DNA from: Xenorhabdus hominickii
GTDB taxonomy: Bacteria; Pseudomonadota; Gammaproteobacteria; Enterobacterales; Enterobacteriaceae
Assembly: GCF_002632725.1 (NCBI RefSeq)
Contig: NZ_NJAI01000002.1
Location: forward strand, 89,214-153,213
DNA: 64,000 nt
Direction: 5' to 3'
A program made the translations under genes and the position numbers. Shown piece by piece: positions 9,888 through 18,875 of this stretch (position 1 is the first letter of the stretch; each line of letters starts with the position of its first letter). Below the pieces are notes generated by a model. That model did not search any database. It was not told the DNA's origin and saw only the letters and a list, made by a program, of their open reading frames with translations.

Positions 9888-11114
9888 ATGGATATAATCA
9901 TTCTAGGCGTAGTAATGTTTACCCTGATTGTGTTGGTACTGACGGCAATGATTTTGTTCGCAAAATCCAAGTTGGTGAACACCGGGGATATTAAAATTGA
10001 AGTTAATGGCGATGAGGATAAAAGCTTTAACGCTCCTGCTGGTGACAAATTGTTGAACATGCTTTCCAATCAGGGGATTTTTGTTTCCTCTGCTTGTGGT
10101 GGTGGTGGTTCATGTGGTCAGTGCCGTGTGAAAATCAGTGAAGGCGGTGGTGATATCCTGCCAACTGAGCTTTCCCACATCAATAAGCGTGAAGCTAAAG
10201 AAGGCTGCCGTCTGGCATGTCAGGTTAACGTTAAGCAAGACCTGAAAATTGAGTTGCCGGAAGAGATCTTCGGCGTTAAAAAATGGGAATGCGAAGTTAT
10301 TTCCAATGATAACAAAGCAACTTTCATCAAAGAATTGAAATTGAAAATTCCTGACGGGGAAGTGGTGCCATTTCGTGCAGGTGGTTACATTCAGATTGAA
10401 TGTCCTCCACACGTTGCCCGTTATTCGGATTATGATGTGCCAGATGAATACCGTGAAGATTGGGATAAATTCAATCTGTTCCGTTATGTCTCTGAGGTCA
10501 AAGAGCCGACTGTTCGTGCATACTCAATGGCGAACTATCCTGAAGAGCACGGTATCATCATGCTGAATGTGCGTATTGCTACGCCGCCGCCAAGAAACCC
10601 AGATGTTACTCCGGGTATCATGTCCTCTTATATCTGGTCATTGAAGTCAGGAGATAAAGTGACTATCTCTGGCCCATTCGGTGAATTCTTCGCGAAAAAA
10701 ACCGAAGCGGAAATGGTCTTCATCGGTGGTGGTGCAGGTATGGCGCCAATGCGTTCTCATATCTTTGATCAGCTCAATCGCCTGAACTCCAAGCGTAAGA
10801 TCAGCTTCTGGTATGGTGCTCGTTCCAAACGTGAAATGTTCTATACCGAAGATTTCGACCAATTAGCCGCAGAAAATGAAAATTTCAATTGGAATGTCGC
10901 TTTGTCCGACGCTCTGCCGGAAGATAATTGGGATGGTTATACAGGCTTTATTCATAATGTCCTGTATGAAAACTACCTGAAAGATCATCCAGCACCAGAA
11001 GATTGTGAATTCTACATGTGTGGGCCTCCGGTCATGAATGCTGCGGTCATTAAGATGTTGAAAGACCTTGGCGTGGAAGATGAAAACATCATGCTGGATG
11101 ACTTCGGTGGCTGA
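9888..11114 (+). CDS. nqrF: Na+-NQR subunit F, NADH-oxidising
   Basis: NqrF is the electron-input subunit: it binds NADH and FAD and passes electrons through a [2Fe-2S] cluster. It has 408 residues. An N-terminal membrane anchor spans about residues 3-25. A plant-type ferredoxin domain follows with cluster ligands Cys70, Cys76, Cys79 and Cys111. A ferredoxin-reductase domain then has the FAD motif RAYS at 210-213 and a C-terminal NAD-binding half ending MLDDFGG. These positions equal those of Vibrio cholerae NqrF. It is the last structural gene. A truncated ERIC-like sequence and a hairpin separate it from apbE. Confidence 0.97.
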   Translation: MDIIILGVVMFTLIVLVLTAMILFAKSKLVNTGDIKIEVNGDEDKSFNAPAGDKLLNMLSNQGIFVSSACGGGGSCGQCRVKISEGGGDILPTELSHINKREAKEGCRLACQVNVKQDLKIELPEEIFGVKKWECEVISNDNKATFIKELKLKIPDGEVVPFRAGGYIQIECPPHVARYSDYDVPDEYREDWDKFNLFRYVSEVKEPTVRAYSMANYPEEHGIIMLNVRIATPPPRNPDVTPGIMSSYIWSLKSGDKVTISGPFGEFFAKKTEAEMVFIGGGAGMAPMRSHIFDQLNRLNSKRKISFWYGARSKREMFYTEDFDQLAAENENFNWNVALSDALPEDNWDGYTGFIHNVLYENYLKDHPAPEDCEFYMCGPPVMNAAVIKMLKDLGVEDENIMLDDFGG

Positions 11115-11117
11115 TGA

Positions 11118-11158
11118 TATACCCAATAAATTTCGAGCTGCGACTTGAAATATGAGGG
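11118..11158. repeat. Truncated ERIC-like element
   Basis: The sequence begins TATACCCAATAAATTTC, the left end of the ERIC copies at 16989 and 48809 (read on the matching strand). It then jumps directly to an ACTTGAAATATGAGGG-type right end. The central palindrome is missing, so this looks like a copy with an internal deletion, left just after nqrF. Confidence 0.55.
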
Positions 11159-11183
11159 AATCGTAACACATTGATTTAACGAC

Positions 11184-11208
11184 AAGCGCCCACAAATCGT
11201 GGGCGCTT
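11184..11208. other. Strong hairpin between nqrF and apbE
   Basis: AAGCGCCCAC pairs perfectly with GTGGGCGCTT around a five-base loop. There is no T-tract, so it is more likely a processing or mRNA-stabilising stem, or a partial terminator, than a full intrinsic terminator. It may allow lower expression of apbE than of the nqr subunits. Confidence 0.6.
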
Positions 11209-11229
11209 ACAATTCAGAAAGAGTAAGTT

Positions 11230-12258
11230 ATGCTGAGTAAAAAAATTATCAACTGGAGCACATTGTTGTTTTCGGTTGTGCTGCTGGCTGCGTGTGGTGG
11301 CCCTGAACAGCAAAATCTGAATGGGCAGACGATGGGGACTTATTACTCCGTTAAATATGTTGCTGACTCGTCTGCATCTTCTCCAGAAAATCTGCAAAAA
11401 GAAATTGATCGACGGCTGGAAGAAGTGAACGACCAGATGTCTACTTATCGACCAAATTCTGAATTGAGTCGTTTTAATCAAAGTCGTGAAGTGAATAAAC
11501 CTTTTCCGGTATCCGCTGCTACGGCGAAAGTTGTAAAAGAAGCTATTCGAATCAATCAGCTGACAGAAGGTGCACTGGATGTCACTGTTGGCCCTTTGGT
11601 GAATTTATGGGGATTTGGGCCTGAAGGGCGTGTGACTAAGGCACCGACAGATGAAGAGCTGGCGATACGTCGGGCATGGACAGGGATTGGCAACTTATCT
11701 GTTGCAGGCAATAATCTGGTTAAATCTATCCCTGAACTTTATGTTGACCTTTCTTCTATAGCCAAAGGTTATGGCGTGGATGTTGTGACTGAGTACCTGG
11801 AATCTCAGAATATTAAAAACTACATGGTTGATATTGGCGGTGAAGTCCGCACATTAGGTCAAAATGGCAAAGGAAGTCCGTGGCGAATAGCAATTGAAAA
11901 ACCATCAGATAGTGGTATGACACAGAGTGCTCAGGAGATCATTGAACCGGGTAATATGTCCATAGCAACATCAGGTGATTACCGTAATTATTTTGAACAA
12001 AATGGTGTGCGTTATTCCCATACCATTGATCCTAAAACAAGCAGACCGATCATGCATAATTTAGTTTCAATTACTGTGATTGCTTCAACCTGCATGAGTG
12101 CTGATGGTTTTTCTACAGGTTTGGATGTATTGGGGCCGGAGAAGGGAATGGAATTGGCTGAAAAGCTGAATATTCCAGTCTTTATGATTGTCAAAACCAA
12201 AGAAGGTTTTGAAGAACGCTCCAGTACTGCTTTTAAGGCATACTTACAGAAAAAATGA
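11230..12258 (+). CDS. apbE: FAD:protein FMN transferase (lipoprotein)
   Basis: ApbE attaches FMN covalently to threonine in the SGAT motifs of NqrB and NqrC, using FAD as donor and Mg2+, on the periplasmic side. The protein has 342 residues. Its signal peptide ends in the lipobox LAAC with Cys22, so it should be a lipoprotein. The family motifs YVDLSSIAKGYGVD and DIGGEVRT are intact, as is SATSGDYRNY-like sequence near residue 250 and the HTIDPKT segment. It follows nqrF by 115 bases, the standard arrangement. The AAAGAG ribosome site supports the start. Confidence 0.96.
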   Translation: MLSKKIINWSTLLFSVVLLAACGGPEQQNLNGQTMGTYYSVKYVADSSASSPENLQKEIDRRLEEVNDQMSTYRPNSELSRFNQSREVNKPFPVSAATAKVVKEAIRINQLTEGALDVTVGPLVNLWGFGPEGRVTKAPTDEELAIRRAWTGIGNLSVAGNNLVKSIPELYVDLSSIAKGYGVDVVTEYLESQNIKNYMVDIGGEVRTLGQNGKGSPWRIAIEKPSDSGMTQSAQEIIEPGNMSIATSGDYRNYFEQNGVRYSHTIDPKTSRPIMHNLVSITVIASTCMSADGFSTGLDVLGPEKGMELAEKLNIPVFMIVKTKEGFEERSSTAFKAYLQKK

Positions 12259-12273
12259 GAGAGGGGAAAGGTT

Positions 12274-12498
12274 ATGGAAATCTTTATCGCCGCTTTTATC
12301 TTTTTCCTGCTGGCTTTTGCGGGAATGGCACTAGGGTATATCTTTAAGCGCAAGAGTATTCAGGGAAGCTGTGGTGGTTTAGGAAGCATAGGCGTAGAGA
12401 AAGTTTGTGATTGCCCGGAGCCTTGCGATGCCCGCAAAAAACGGATAGCGAGAGAAGCAATCCGACAAGCACAGTTAGAAAAGAACCGTATTCTTTGA
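12274..12498 (+). CDS. nqrM: Na+-NQR maturation protein NqrM
   Basis: NqrM (DUF539) is needed to assemble Na+-NQR, most probably by delivering iron for the cysteine-ligated centre between NqrD and NqrE. This 74-residue protein has one N-terminal helix (about residues 3-22) and four cysteines at 33, 45, 47 and 51, the arrangement known in Vibrio. It lies 15 bases after apbE with a GGGGAAAGG ribosome site and ends the operon before a strong terminator. Size, cysteine pattern and position make the call firm. Confidence 0.93.
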   Translation: MEIFIAAFIFFLLAFAGMALGYIFKRKSIQGSCGGLGSIGVEKVCDCPEPCDARKKRIAREAIRQAQLEKNRIL

Positions 12499-12538
12499 TG
12501 CGTTTTTGTCGTTCAAGCTTGTACGGCTAAAAAAGTGA

Positions 12539-12569
12539 CCCGCTGCCAGATAAACAGCGGGTTTTTGTT
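12539..12569. terminator. Terminator after nqrM, probably bidirectional
   Basis: CCCGCTG pairs with CAGCGGG around a nine-base loop, followed by TTTTTGTT on the plus strand. On the minus strand a run of six T also follows a few bases after the stem, so it may also end the convergent sigma-factor transcript. Confidence 0.85.
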
Positions 12570-12599
12570 GTCTGTGGCGAAGAGATCAGATCCGGTTGC

Positions 12600-13115
12600 T
12601 CAAAGTATATTGAAAGGGTGACACTTTCTGTGAGCCTGATGTAAGTAATTTTTCACCGAACTGGTTGAAATATCCAAATCTTTCGCGATCTCTTTGTAAC
12701 GCTTGCCTTGAATTTGTGTGAGCAAAAATGTCTGTCGGACTTTTACGGGAAGCTCATCAAGTGTTTTATCTATCCTTTCTAACTGTTCTAGCAACACCAG
12801 CCGATATTCTGAAGAGTTTGATGAAATTTGCGGTATTGCACTGACATAGTCTAGATAGCTGTCTTCTATTTTTTTTCTGCGCCAGTAATTAGCGAGAGTT
12901 CTACGGGCTATCGTGATTAAAAAGGCTCTTGGCTGGCGGATACTTTCAATATCTGAAGACTGCATCAATTTGATAAAAATATCATGAGTGAGATCTTCGG
13001 CGTAGTTTGGGAAAGCACTATTTTGTCTGATCCAATTGCATAGCCAATGATGGTGATTGGAATAGAGTTTCTGGGTGATTTCACTGTGCCCGAATGTGCT
13101 TTTTTGCACCGCCAT
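12600..13115 (-). CDS. FecI-type ECF sigma factor (iron starvation)
   Basis: A small sigma-70 family factor of the extracytoplasmic-function, FecI-like group, which directs RNA polymerase to iron- or heme-uptake promoters. The 171-residue product has a region 2 (AEDLTHDIFIKLM, then RAFLITIARR) and a region 4 helix-turn-helix (YKEIAKDLDISTSSVKNYL). The frame extends to a TTG at 13130 without a ribosome site, so I prefer the ATG at 13115. A near-perfect Fur box lies 31 bases upstream. The TonB-dependent receptor gene lies upstream on the same strand, separated by a stem-loop. No FecR-type anti-sigma gene is present nearby, which is unusual for this group. The target promoter is unknown; the adjacent receptor is the natural candidate. 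Confidence 0.88.
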   Translation of the reverse strand: MAVQKSTFGHSEITQKLYSNHHHWLCNWIRQNSAFPNYAEDLTHDIFIKLMQSSDIESIRQPRAFLITIARRTLANYWRRKKIEDSYLDYVSAIPQISSNSSEYRLVLLEQLERIDKTLDELPVKVRQTFLLTQIQGKRYKEIAKDLDISTSSVKNYLHQAHRKCHPFNIL

Positions 13116-13145
13116 AACGATATTACTCAATGGGATAGGAAAATA

Positions 13146-13160
13146 TGATAATAATTATTA
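13146..13160. promoter_or_regulatory. Fur box in front of the ECF sigma gene
   Basis: TGATAATAATTATTA matches the 7-1-7 Fur consensus TGATAATNATTATCA at all but one position. It lies 31-45 bases upstream of the sigma start. Iron-dependent repression of the sigma factor is therefore likely. Confidence 0.8.
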
Positions 13161-13199
13161 TTTGTATTTAATCGAGGAAGTCAACGTGGCATTGTAGAT

Positions 13200-13228
13200 T
13201 TAACCCCCTTAACTTTTAAGGGGGTTAA
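13200..13228. terminator. Perfect 13-bp stem-loop between receptor and sigma gene
   Basis: TTAACCCCCTTAA and TTAAGGGGGTTAA pair perfectly around a three-base loop, just after the receptor stop codon in its direction of transcription. The T-tract is weak. It probably ends or attenuates the receptor transcript, leaving the sigma gene to its own Fur-controlled promoter. Confidence 0.6.
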
Positions 13229-13250
13229 GCAGTGAGTGGTTAAATATCAG

Positions 13251-15563
13251 TTAGAACTGCTGAGAAATACTGAACTTGTAATTACGGCCGATTCCTGAAA
13301 CCGCTTCTCCTAAGTACGGATAATAATCGCGGTTGAATAGGTTATCGATGGTGATCCGTGCTTCAAAGCCTTTCATATAAGGAGGACGCCAGCTTGCAAA
13401 TAAGCTGTGCAAGGCGTAACCGCTACTTTTAGGGAATGACCAGGAAATAGCCATTGGATCATCATCCCTTGGTGAACGGTCTTGTTTACGGACAAAATCG
13501 CCTTTCCAGCCCATTGCCATCTGCCATTGTGGAATCTTGAATCCCAACATGGCATGTGCAGACGTTGGTGGTATTTCTGCTATCCAGGTTTTACGACCCA
13601 GCCACGGATCGCGCATGGAAGCATCACGCTGGCCGCGCATTGTGGAGAAAGAGAATTTCCCGAATAGCGTTCTGCTATCATAAAAAGTCTCAATTTCCAG
13701 CCCTTCAATGGTATAACCGGACAGATTGCGATAATTTGCCAGAGGTTTTTCACATGAGCTGCTCGAACCACTTTCAATCTGATCTTTACAATAAATTCCA
13801 CGTCTTTTAAAGATTTCATCTGTACCGCGGTTACGGAATAGGGTGGTACGGATTTGCAAGCTATCATCTTCAAGCATCAGATTATCGAAATTGAGAATGG
13901 TGCCAAGACGAATTCCTGTCATCCTTTCAACATCAAGATTACGACTGGAACCAGGAAGATTACCTATTGACTGTACTTCATATTGCTCATCTACTACTGG
14001 AGCACGCCATGTACGGCTGATATCTGCAAATAGTGACAGATTTTTGTTGGCTTGCCATATCATACCCAGATGAGGTGTCCATCCAGTGTACGTTACCCTG
14101 TTATAGTCATGATTTATTTCAGGCGATTTGTTGTTATATATCGAGGCATTATTTTCTTTGCCCACATTTTTTATATGGTCATAACGGACGCCAGGTGTGA
14201 TGGTAATACTACCTAATTTTAGTGAATCCTGAATATAGAAACTGTAAGTTTGTTGATCTCCAGCTGGCATATAACCAGGTTGATAATAGCCGTAATTAAA
14301 TGCTGGGTCGTCCTTTTTATTCTTATCTAACATCAAAATATGACGTTGGTTTTTATGCCAACGGGCACCCATCAATAATTCGTGTTCTACTGTGCCAATT
14401 AAAAACACACTTTTATTATTTATATCAGCTAGTTGATCAACATATTTAATCCAACTTCTTTGCCCCATAATTCCTGCAGATGCGAAGTTAACACCTTCTA
14501 TTTCAGGGCGACGATCATTTTGTTTAGTATTTGAATAGGCATAAGTCATCGTCAGATTTAGCCATGGATTATCTTCTGGAGCTATATTCCATTTGGCAGA
14601 ATAGTTTTGATCGATTTGATCACGAAAAACTAATTTTGTTTTCCATGCCTTGTCCAGACCATATTTTTTTATTTCACTGGCGGAAGGGGTATTCATTTGA
14701 TCCCGTTTAGCCGCCCAAGGCTGCCAGCCACCTGATTCAGAGCGCATGGCAGATAAACTGATAGTATGTGTGTCACTGGGATAGATATTGGTTTTCAATA
14801 AATAGGATGTTTGGTTGTTTTGAGAGTACTCAAAACGGGTGCCATCAGGGCGTTTGATATTATGTCCGTCACGTTTGCTCACATAGAGTAATCCATCAAC
14901 CAAACCGTTGGGATCTCTGCCATATATTGCGCCACTATTGATCCACTGTCTGTCATTGGTGTGGTAGCTTTGCTTGACTAATCCTCCCCAATTCTCATCA
15001 GGTCGTAGCAAATCATTGGCATCTTTTGTCACAATTTTGACGGAGCCACCAAACCCACCATTACCATTCAGCAAATTGTGTGGCCCTTTATCAACGGTTA
15101 CACGTTTGATTAATTCCGGTTCAATAAAGATAGAACCCTGACGATATTTATCGAACCCTTTTGGCGAATCGTCCAGTGTGATTTTGATATCTTCTGAGTC
15201 TCCCATGCCCCAGATATTCAATGTTTGTCCGCCGGGACGCGGGGAACCAGACATCGAAACACCAGGAAGTTGATCAAGCAATTGAGCTACGTTATCTGCC
15301 TGAGTCCGATCGATATCTGCTTTTTTGAGTACAGAAGCGCCTGCACCGGTGCTTTTGTGTAAACTCTCCACTACGGAAAGTGTAGGGAGTTTTATTACTT
15401 CATTTTTCTTTTCAGATTGTTGTTCAGTTGGCTTTTCGATAGCGTAAACAGAGCTTGAAAACGCAGTACCTACCACTAATGTCCCTGAAAATGCACCCCT
15501 TAAAATTTTTTGAACCAGAGTTACGATTGGGCGTTTTTCTAATTTTTGACTATTATTTGCCAT
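13251..15563 (-). CDS. TonB-dependent outer-membrane receptor, heme/iron type
   Basis: A 770-residue outer-membrane ligand-gated channel energised by TonB. It has an extended signal peptide with likely cleavage after VYA (residue 41), a possible TonB box around LPTLSVVE (about 60), a plug domain (about 70-190) and a 22-strand barrel ending in Phe. The segment TWRAP followed by SSRNLDVERM resembles the FRAP and NPNL boxes of heme and hemoglobin receptors, so a heme-type ligand is plausible but not proven. Two close cysteines lie in an outer loop after IFKRRG. No N-terminal signalling (STN) domain precedes the plug, although a FecI-like sigma gene follows. A Fur box lies upstream and AGGGAA precedes the ATG. 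Confidence 0.88.
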   Translation of the reverse strand: MANNSQKLEKRPIVTLVQKILRGAFSGTLVVGTAFSSSVYAIEKPTEQQSEKKNEVIKLPTLSVVESLHKSTGAGASVLKKADIDRTQADNVAQLLDQLPGVSMSGSPRPGGQTLNIWGMGDSEDIKITLDDSPKGFDKYRQGSIFIEPELIKRVTVDKGPHNLLNGNGGFGGSVKIVTKDANDLLRPDENWGGLVKQSYHTNDRQWINSGAIYGRDPNGLVDGLLYVSKRDGHNIKRPDGTRFEYSQNNQTSYLLKTNIYPSDTHTISLSAMRSESGGWQPWAAKRDQMNTPSASEIKKYGLDKAWKTKLVFRDQIDQNYSAKWNIAPEDNPWLNLTMTYAYSNTKQNDRRPEIEGVNFASAGIMGQRSWIKYVDQLADINNKSVFLIGTVEHELLMGARWHKNQRHILMLDKNKKDDPAFNYGYYQPGYMPAGDQQTYSFYIQDSLKLGSITITPGVRYDHIKNVGKENNASIYNNKSPEINHDYNRVTYTGWTPHLGMIWQANKNLSLFADISRTWRAPVVDEQYEVQSIGNLPGSSRNLDVERMTGIRLGTILNFDNLMLEDDSLQIRTTLFRNRGTDEIFKRRGIYCKDQIESGSSSSCEKPLANYRNLSGYTIEGLEIETFYDSRTLFGKFSFSTMRGQRDASMRDPWLGRKTWIAEIPPTSAHAMLGFKIPQWQMAMGWKGDFVRKQDRSPRDDDPMAISWSFPKSSGYALHSLFASWRPPYMKGFEARITIDNLFNRDYYPYLGEAVSGIGRNYKFSISQQF

Positions 15564-15869
15564 AAATTCCCTAAAATATGATCAAGTGAAATATTTTCAT
15601 TGTTATAAGTCACTTGAGAAAGTAAAACGGGCAAATAAAAATGAGAATTATTTTTGTTTTTAGGTCGTGGTTTGTCGAATAGTATAAGTTTTATTCGTTG
15701 CTATTGATTGAAATAGATATGTCTATTTCGTTACGCCTTCTCAGCTGCTGACGATGTCGGTAATGAGGGCGAAGTGCTTATGGGATGTTGTGGCACAGAG
15801 TGGCCAGAACACTCATTGGCGAGTTTGTTTCCATAAGTGCAATTTCCTTAAGTGCAAAGGGGTTAGTCA
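15564..15869. other. Divergent receptor-lipoprotein intergenic region
   Basis: These 306 bases hold the Fur box for the receptor (15637-15655), a small perfect hairpin at 15710-15729 (GAAATAGA with TCTATTTC) and two copies of TAAGTGCAA at 15834-15842 and 15849-15857 just before the lipoprotein ribosome site. No further gene was recognised. Confidence 0.5.
15637..15655. promoter_or_regulatory. Fur box in front of the TonB-dependent receptor
   Basis: AAAAATGAGAATTATTTTT matches the 19-base Fur consensus (GATAATGATAATCATTATC) at about 13 positions. It is 74 bases upstream of the receptor start, a normal operator position. Fur repression when iron is plentiful is inferred. Confidence 0.65.
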
Positions 15870-16352
15870 ATGAAGAAACAGATCCTTAGTTCTTTGATAT
15901 TGGCAGGTATCGTGGCACTGATTGCTGGTTGTGATGATGCTTCTAAAAAAGCGGAAGAGACTACTCAGCAAATGGAGAATAGTGCGGCACAGATGAAAAC
16001 TGATGCTGAACAAAAATCCGCAGATATATTGGATAATGCAAAAGATAGTGCAAAAGAAAAATCACAGGAGATAAAGGAAAACGCCCAACGTGAAAGCCAT
16101 AGTGTGATTGATAAGTCCAAGGAAGAACAAAAACAAATCAGCCATTCTGCCAATGATATAACCGATCAATTGAAGTCCAAAGTAGCAGATATACAGAATG
16201 AAGCTACTAGGACAGCGAATGATATGGCAGATAAGGTGAAATCGAAAGTGGAAGAAATACAATCTGAAGCCAGTAAAAAAACAGATGATTTAATAAATAG
16301 TCTTAAAAGTGACAGCGACAAAGGTAATAATGAAAAAAATGAGGAAAAGTAA
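15870..16352 (+). CDS. Small coiled-coil lipoprotein, function unknown
   Basis: A 160-residue protein with a lipoprotein signal peptide and lipobox IAGC (Cys21). Asp at +2 and +3 after the Cys is the classic signal that keeps lipoproteins in the inner membrane. The rest is highly charged and Lys/Glu/Asp-rich with repeated 11-residue-like patterns (for example DKVKSKVEEIQSEA and DQLKSKVADIQNEA), predicting a long amphipathic or coiled-coil helix similar to LEA or apolipoprotein-like stress proteins. AAGGGG precedes the ATG, and a terminator follows. I do not recognise a named gene. A structural or envelope-stress role is only a guess. Confidence 0.8.
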   Translation: MKKQILSSLILAGIVALIAGCDDASKKAEETTQQMENSAAQMKTDAEQKSADILDNAKDSAKEKSQEIKENAQRESHSVIDKSKEEQKQISHSANDITDQLKSKVADIQNEATRTANDMADKVKSKVEEIQSEASKKTDDLINSLKSDSDKGNNEKNEEK

Positions 16353-16397
16353 TCAGTGCCTCAATAGCCTGTTAGCGTGAAAATAAATTAATATCAG

Positions 16398-16430
16398 AGG
16401 GGTGATCTGAAAATGATCCCCCCTTTTTTT
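16398..16430 (+). terminator. Terminator after the lipoprotein gene
   Basis: AGGGGTGATC pairs with GATCCCCCCT (one mismatch) around a seven-base loop and runs into seven T. This is a typical intrinsic terminator. Confidence 0.85.
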
Positions 16431-16513
16431 AATTTTATGGGACAAGCTTGACTCACTTATCTATTTAAAAGTAGGTTAAAGGTGACTCTATAAATCACAC
16501 GCAGGACATAATA

Positions 16514-16951
16514 ATGAAAATAAAACACAGCATAGGAAGACAGAACCCCGAATTAATTCAGCAAGCATTTGCTATCCGTAAACAGGTATTTACGGATGAA
16601 CAAGGTTTTGCTGAGGAAATTGATATTGATGAATATGATGATATTGCCTTGCATGTTGTGTTATTTGATGACGAAAGGCCAATTGGCGTATTACGGGCAA
16701 TCCTGAAAGACAATGGTATGCTTAAAGTTGGGCGTGTTGCAGTATTGAAAAGTCATCGAGGTCGGGGAATTGGCCGTCAAGTCATGGGGTTTATTGCAGA
16801 TTATGGACGTCAAAATAGCATTGCGACGATTGGGCTATCTTCGCAATGCCATGCCCGGCCATTTTATGAAAGTCTTGGTTATCAAGCGTATGGTGAAATT
16901 TATTTGGAAGATGGTGAGGAACATATCTTTATGACATTAGATTTATCGTGA
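16514..16951 (+). CDS. GNAT-family N-acetyltransferase
   Basis: A 145-residue single-domain acetyltransferase of the GNAT superfamily, which transfers the acetyl group of acetyl-CoA to an amine. The acetyl-CoA binding motif A is clear: VGRVAVLKSHRGRGIGRQVM, with the R-G-x-G-I-G loop at about residues 82-88. The N-terminal IRKQVFTDEQG resembles the YjcF/ElaA-like subgroup. The ribosome site is AGGAC. It stands alone between a terminator and an ERIC repeat. The substrate cannot be told from sequence. Confidence 0.85.
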   Translation: MKIKHSIGRQNPELIQQAFAIRKQVFTDEQGFAEEIDIDEYDDIALHVVLFDDERPIGVLRAILKDNGMLKVGRVAVLKSHRGRGIGRQVMGFIADYGRQNSIATIGLSSQCHARPFYESLGYQAYGEIYLEDGEEHIFMTLDLS

Positions 16952-16988
16952 TCATTTTGCCTGATGAAATAGATATACCTTTGAAAGA

Positions 16989-17100
16989 TATACCTAATAG
17001 GTTTCAAGATGCAGCGAAATGGCAAGGGAAAAAATTCCCAGCAACATAGATAATTATGTGACTGGGATAAGAGTATAAGCCGATGAAGCTATAACATGAA
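16989..17100. repeat. ERIC (IRU) intergenic repeat
   Basis: An element starting TATACC at 16989 with the ERIC core: GGGAA and ATTCCCAGCAACATAGAT, then the mirror TTATGTGACTGGGAT. The central inverted repeat corresponds to the CCCAGGAGCTTACAT...GTGACTGGGG core of enterobacterial ERIC sequences. The right end is degraded. It shares its layout with the copy at 48809-48931, in opposite orientation. Confidence 0.75.
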
Positions 17101-17189
17101 ATCTATTAAGAGCCTACTGAGATAGGCTCTCAGTCTATTTTGTTTTTTAAAGTGTCTATTTATTGATTATTTTGTGCCAATTGGCGAGC

Positions 17190-18842
17190 CTACGCATCAT
17201 TGGCAACATAATATTTCGCCTGACTGCGTGGCAATGGTGTGATCCCTCGAATTTTATCAGCAATTTTTTCGGCCATCATAATCGTTGTGGCATTTAAATT
17301 ACCGGTAATGATTTCAGGCATAATGGAGGCATCAATAACTCGTAAATTTTCAACGCCATGTACCCGTCCTTGACCATCCACAACTGCCATTTCATCTGTT
17401 CCCATTTTGCAACTGCATGATGGATGAAATGCAGTTTCGGCATGTTCACGAATAAAGGTATCTAGCTGCCCGTCAGTTTGGATTTCAGCGCCGGGGCTGA
17501 TTTCATATCCACAATACGGAGCCAGAGCTGGTTGAGCCATAATCTCCCGTGTTATGCGAATAGCATCGCGAAACTCCTGCCAATCTTGTGCCGCTGACAT
17601 ATAGTTGAAGAGAATACTGGGATGCTGACGCGGATCACGGGATTTGATTTTTACCCGGCCCCGGCTTGGGGAACGCATGGAACCAACGTGGGCCTGAAAA
17701 CCATGTTGATTGACAGCATTGCTGCCGTTATAATTAATGGCAACGGGCAGAAAATGAAATTGAATATTTGGCCAAGCAAATTTTTCACTGGTTCGAATAA
17801 ACCCACCCGCTTCAAATTGATTACTGGCACCAATACCTGTGCCTTTTAATAACCATTCAGCACCAATTGTTGGTTGGTTATACCATTTTAAAGCCGGATA
17901 GAGAGAGATAGGCTTGAGGCATTCATATTGCAAATACATTTCAAGGTGATCTTGTAGATTTTGCCCGACTCCCGGCAATACGTGTACCACAGGGATCGCA
18001 AGCTCATTTAGTATTTCTTCAGGGCCAATGCCGGAACGCTGCAAAATTTGTGGGGACGCAATCGCTCCGGCACAGAGTAAAATTTCTTTGCGTGCTTTTG
18101 CTTGCGTTAACGTTGAGCTATTACCTTGATAAAAACTAACACCAACGGCTTTCTTTCCTGCAAATTTGAGGGTATCGGTTAAGGCATGGGTCATAATGGT
18201 CAGATTGGCGCGTGATCGCGCTTGATCCAGATAACCGCGAGCTGTGCTGGCCCGACGCCCTTTTGGGGTTACGGTGCGATCCATAGGGCCAAAACCTTCT
18301 TGCTGATAGCCATTCAGATCAGCGGTACGTGGATAACCTGCCTGTATACCTGCTTCGACCATTGCGTGAAAGAGTTCATTATTCCCAGACTTTGGCGTTG
18401 TGACACTGACTGGCCCATTACCGCCATGATAGTCATTTTCCCCAATATCCCGTGATTCTGCTTTGCGAAAGTAGGGAAGGCAATCAAGATAAGACCAATC
18501 TTCTAGGCCTGGCTGTGCTGCCCAATTATTGAAATCCATTGCATTGCCACGGATATAGCACATCCCGTTAATCAATGAAGATCCACCGAGTCCTTTGCCG
18601 CGACCACATTCCATGCGTCGGTTATTCATATGGGGTTCTGGATCGGTTTCATATGCCCAATTATAACGGGTACCCTGCAAGGGATATGCCAGCGCTGCTG
18701 GCATTTGGGTACGAAAGTCGAATCGGTAATCTGGCCCACCCGCTTCCAGTAGCAGGACAGTAACATCGGGGTCTTCCGTCAAACGGGTTGCAAGTACGTT
18801 ACCCGCTGAACCAGCACCGATAATAATGTAATCAAATAGCAT
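17190..18842 (-). CDS. betA: Choline dehydrogenase BetA
   Basis: BetA is a membrane-associated flavoprotein of the GMC oxidoreductase family that oxidises choline to betaine aldehyde, and can go on to glycine betaine. The FAD-binding motif [13 protein letters not shown] lies at the N-terminus, followed by the GMC signature [17 protein letters not shown]. The C-terminal active-site region has AFHPS, then NLNATTIM. I start at ATG 18842 (550 residues): AGAAGAG precedes it and it aligns with E. coli BetA. An upstream ATG at 18866 lacks a ribosome site. It lies 33 bases after betB in the bet operon. The C-terminus is a few residues shorter than in E. coli. Confidence 0.96.
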   Translation of the reverse strand: MLFDYIIIGAGSAGNVLATRLTEDPDVTVLLLEAGGPDYRFDFRTQMPAALAYPLQGTRYNWAYETDPEPHMNNRRMECGRGKGLGGSSLINGMCYIRGNAMDFNNWAAQPGLEDWSYLDCLPYFRKAESRDIGENDYHGGNGPVSVTTPKSGNNELFHAMVEAGIQAGYPRTADLNGYQQEGFGPMDRTVTPKGRRASTARGYLDQARSRANLTIMTHALTDTLKFAGKKAVGVSFYQGNSSTLTQAKARKEILLCAGAIASPQILQRSGIGPEEILNELAIPVVHVLPGVGQNLQDHLEMYLQYECLKPISLYPALKWYNQPTIGAEWLLKGTGIGASNQFEAGGFIRTSEKFAWPNIQFHFLPVAINYNGSNAVNQHGFQAHVGSMRSPSRGRVKIKSRDPRQHPSILFNYMSAAQDWQEFRDAIRITREIMAQPALAPYCGYEISPGAEIQTDGQLDTFIREHAETAFHPSCSCKMGTDEMAVVDGQGRVHGVENLRVIDASIMPEIITGNLNATTIMMAEKIADKIRGITPLPRSQAKYYVANDA

Positions 18843-18875
18843 TGTTATCTCTTCTGTTTCAGTCATGGATTAAAA

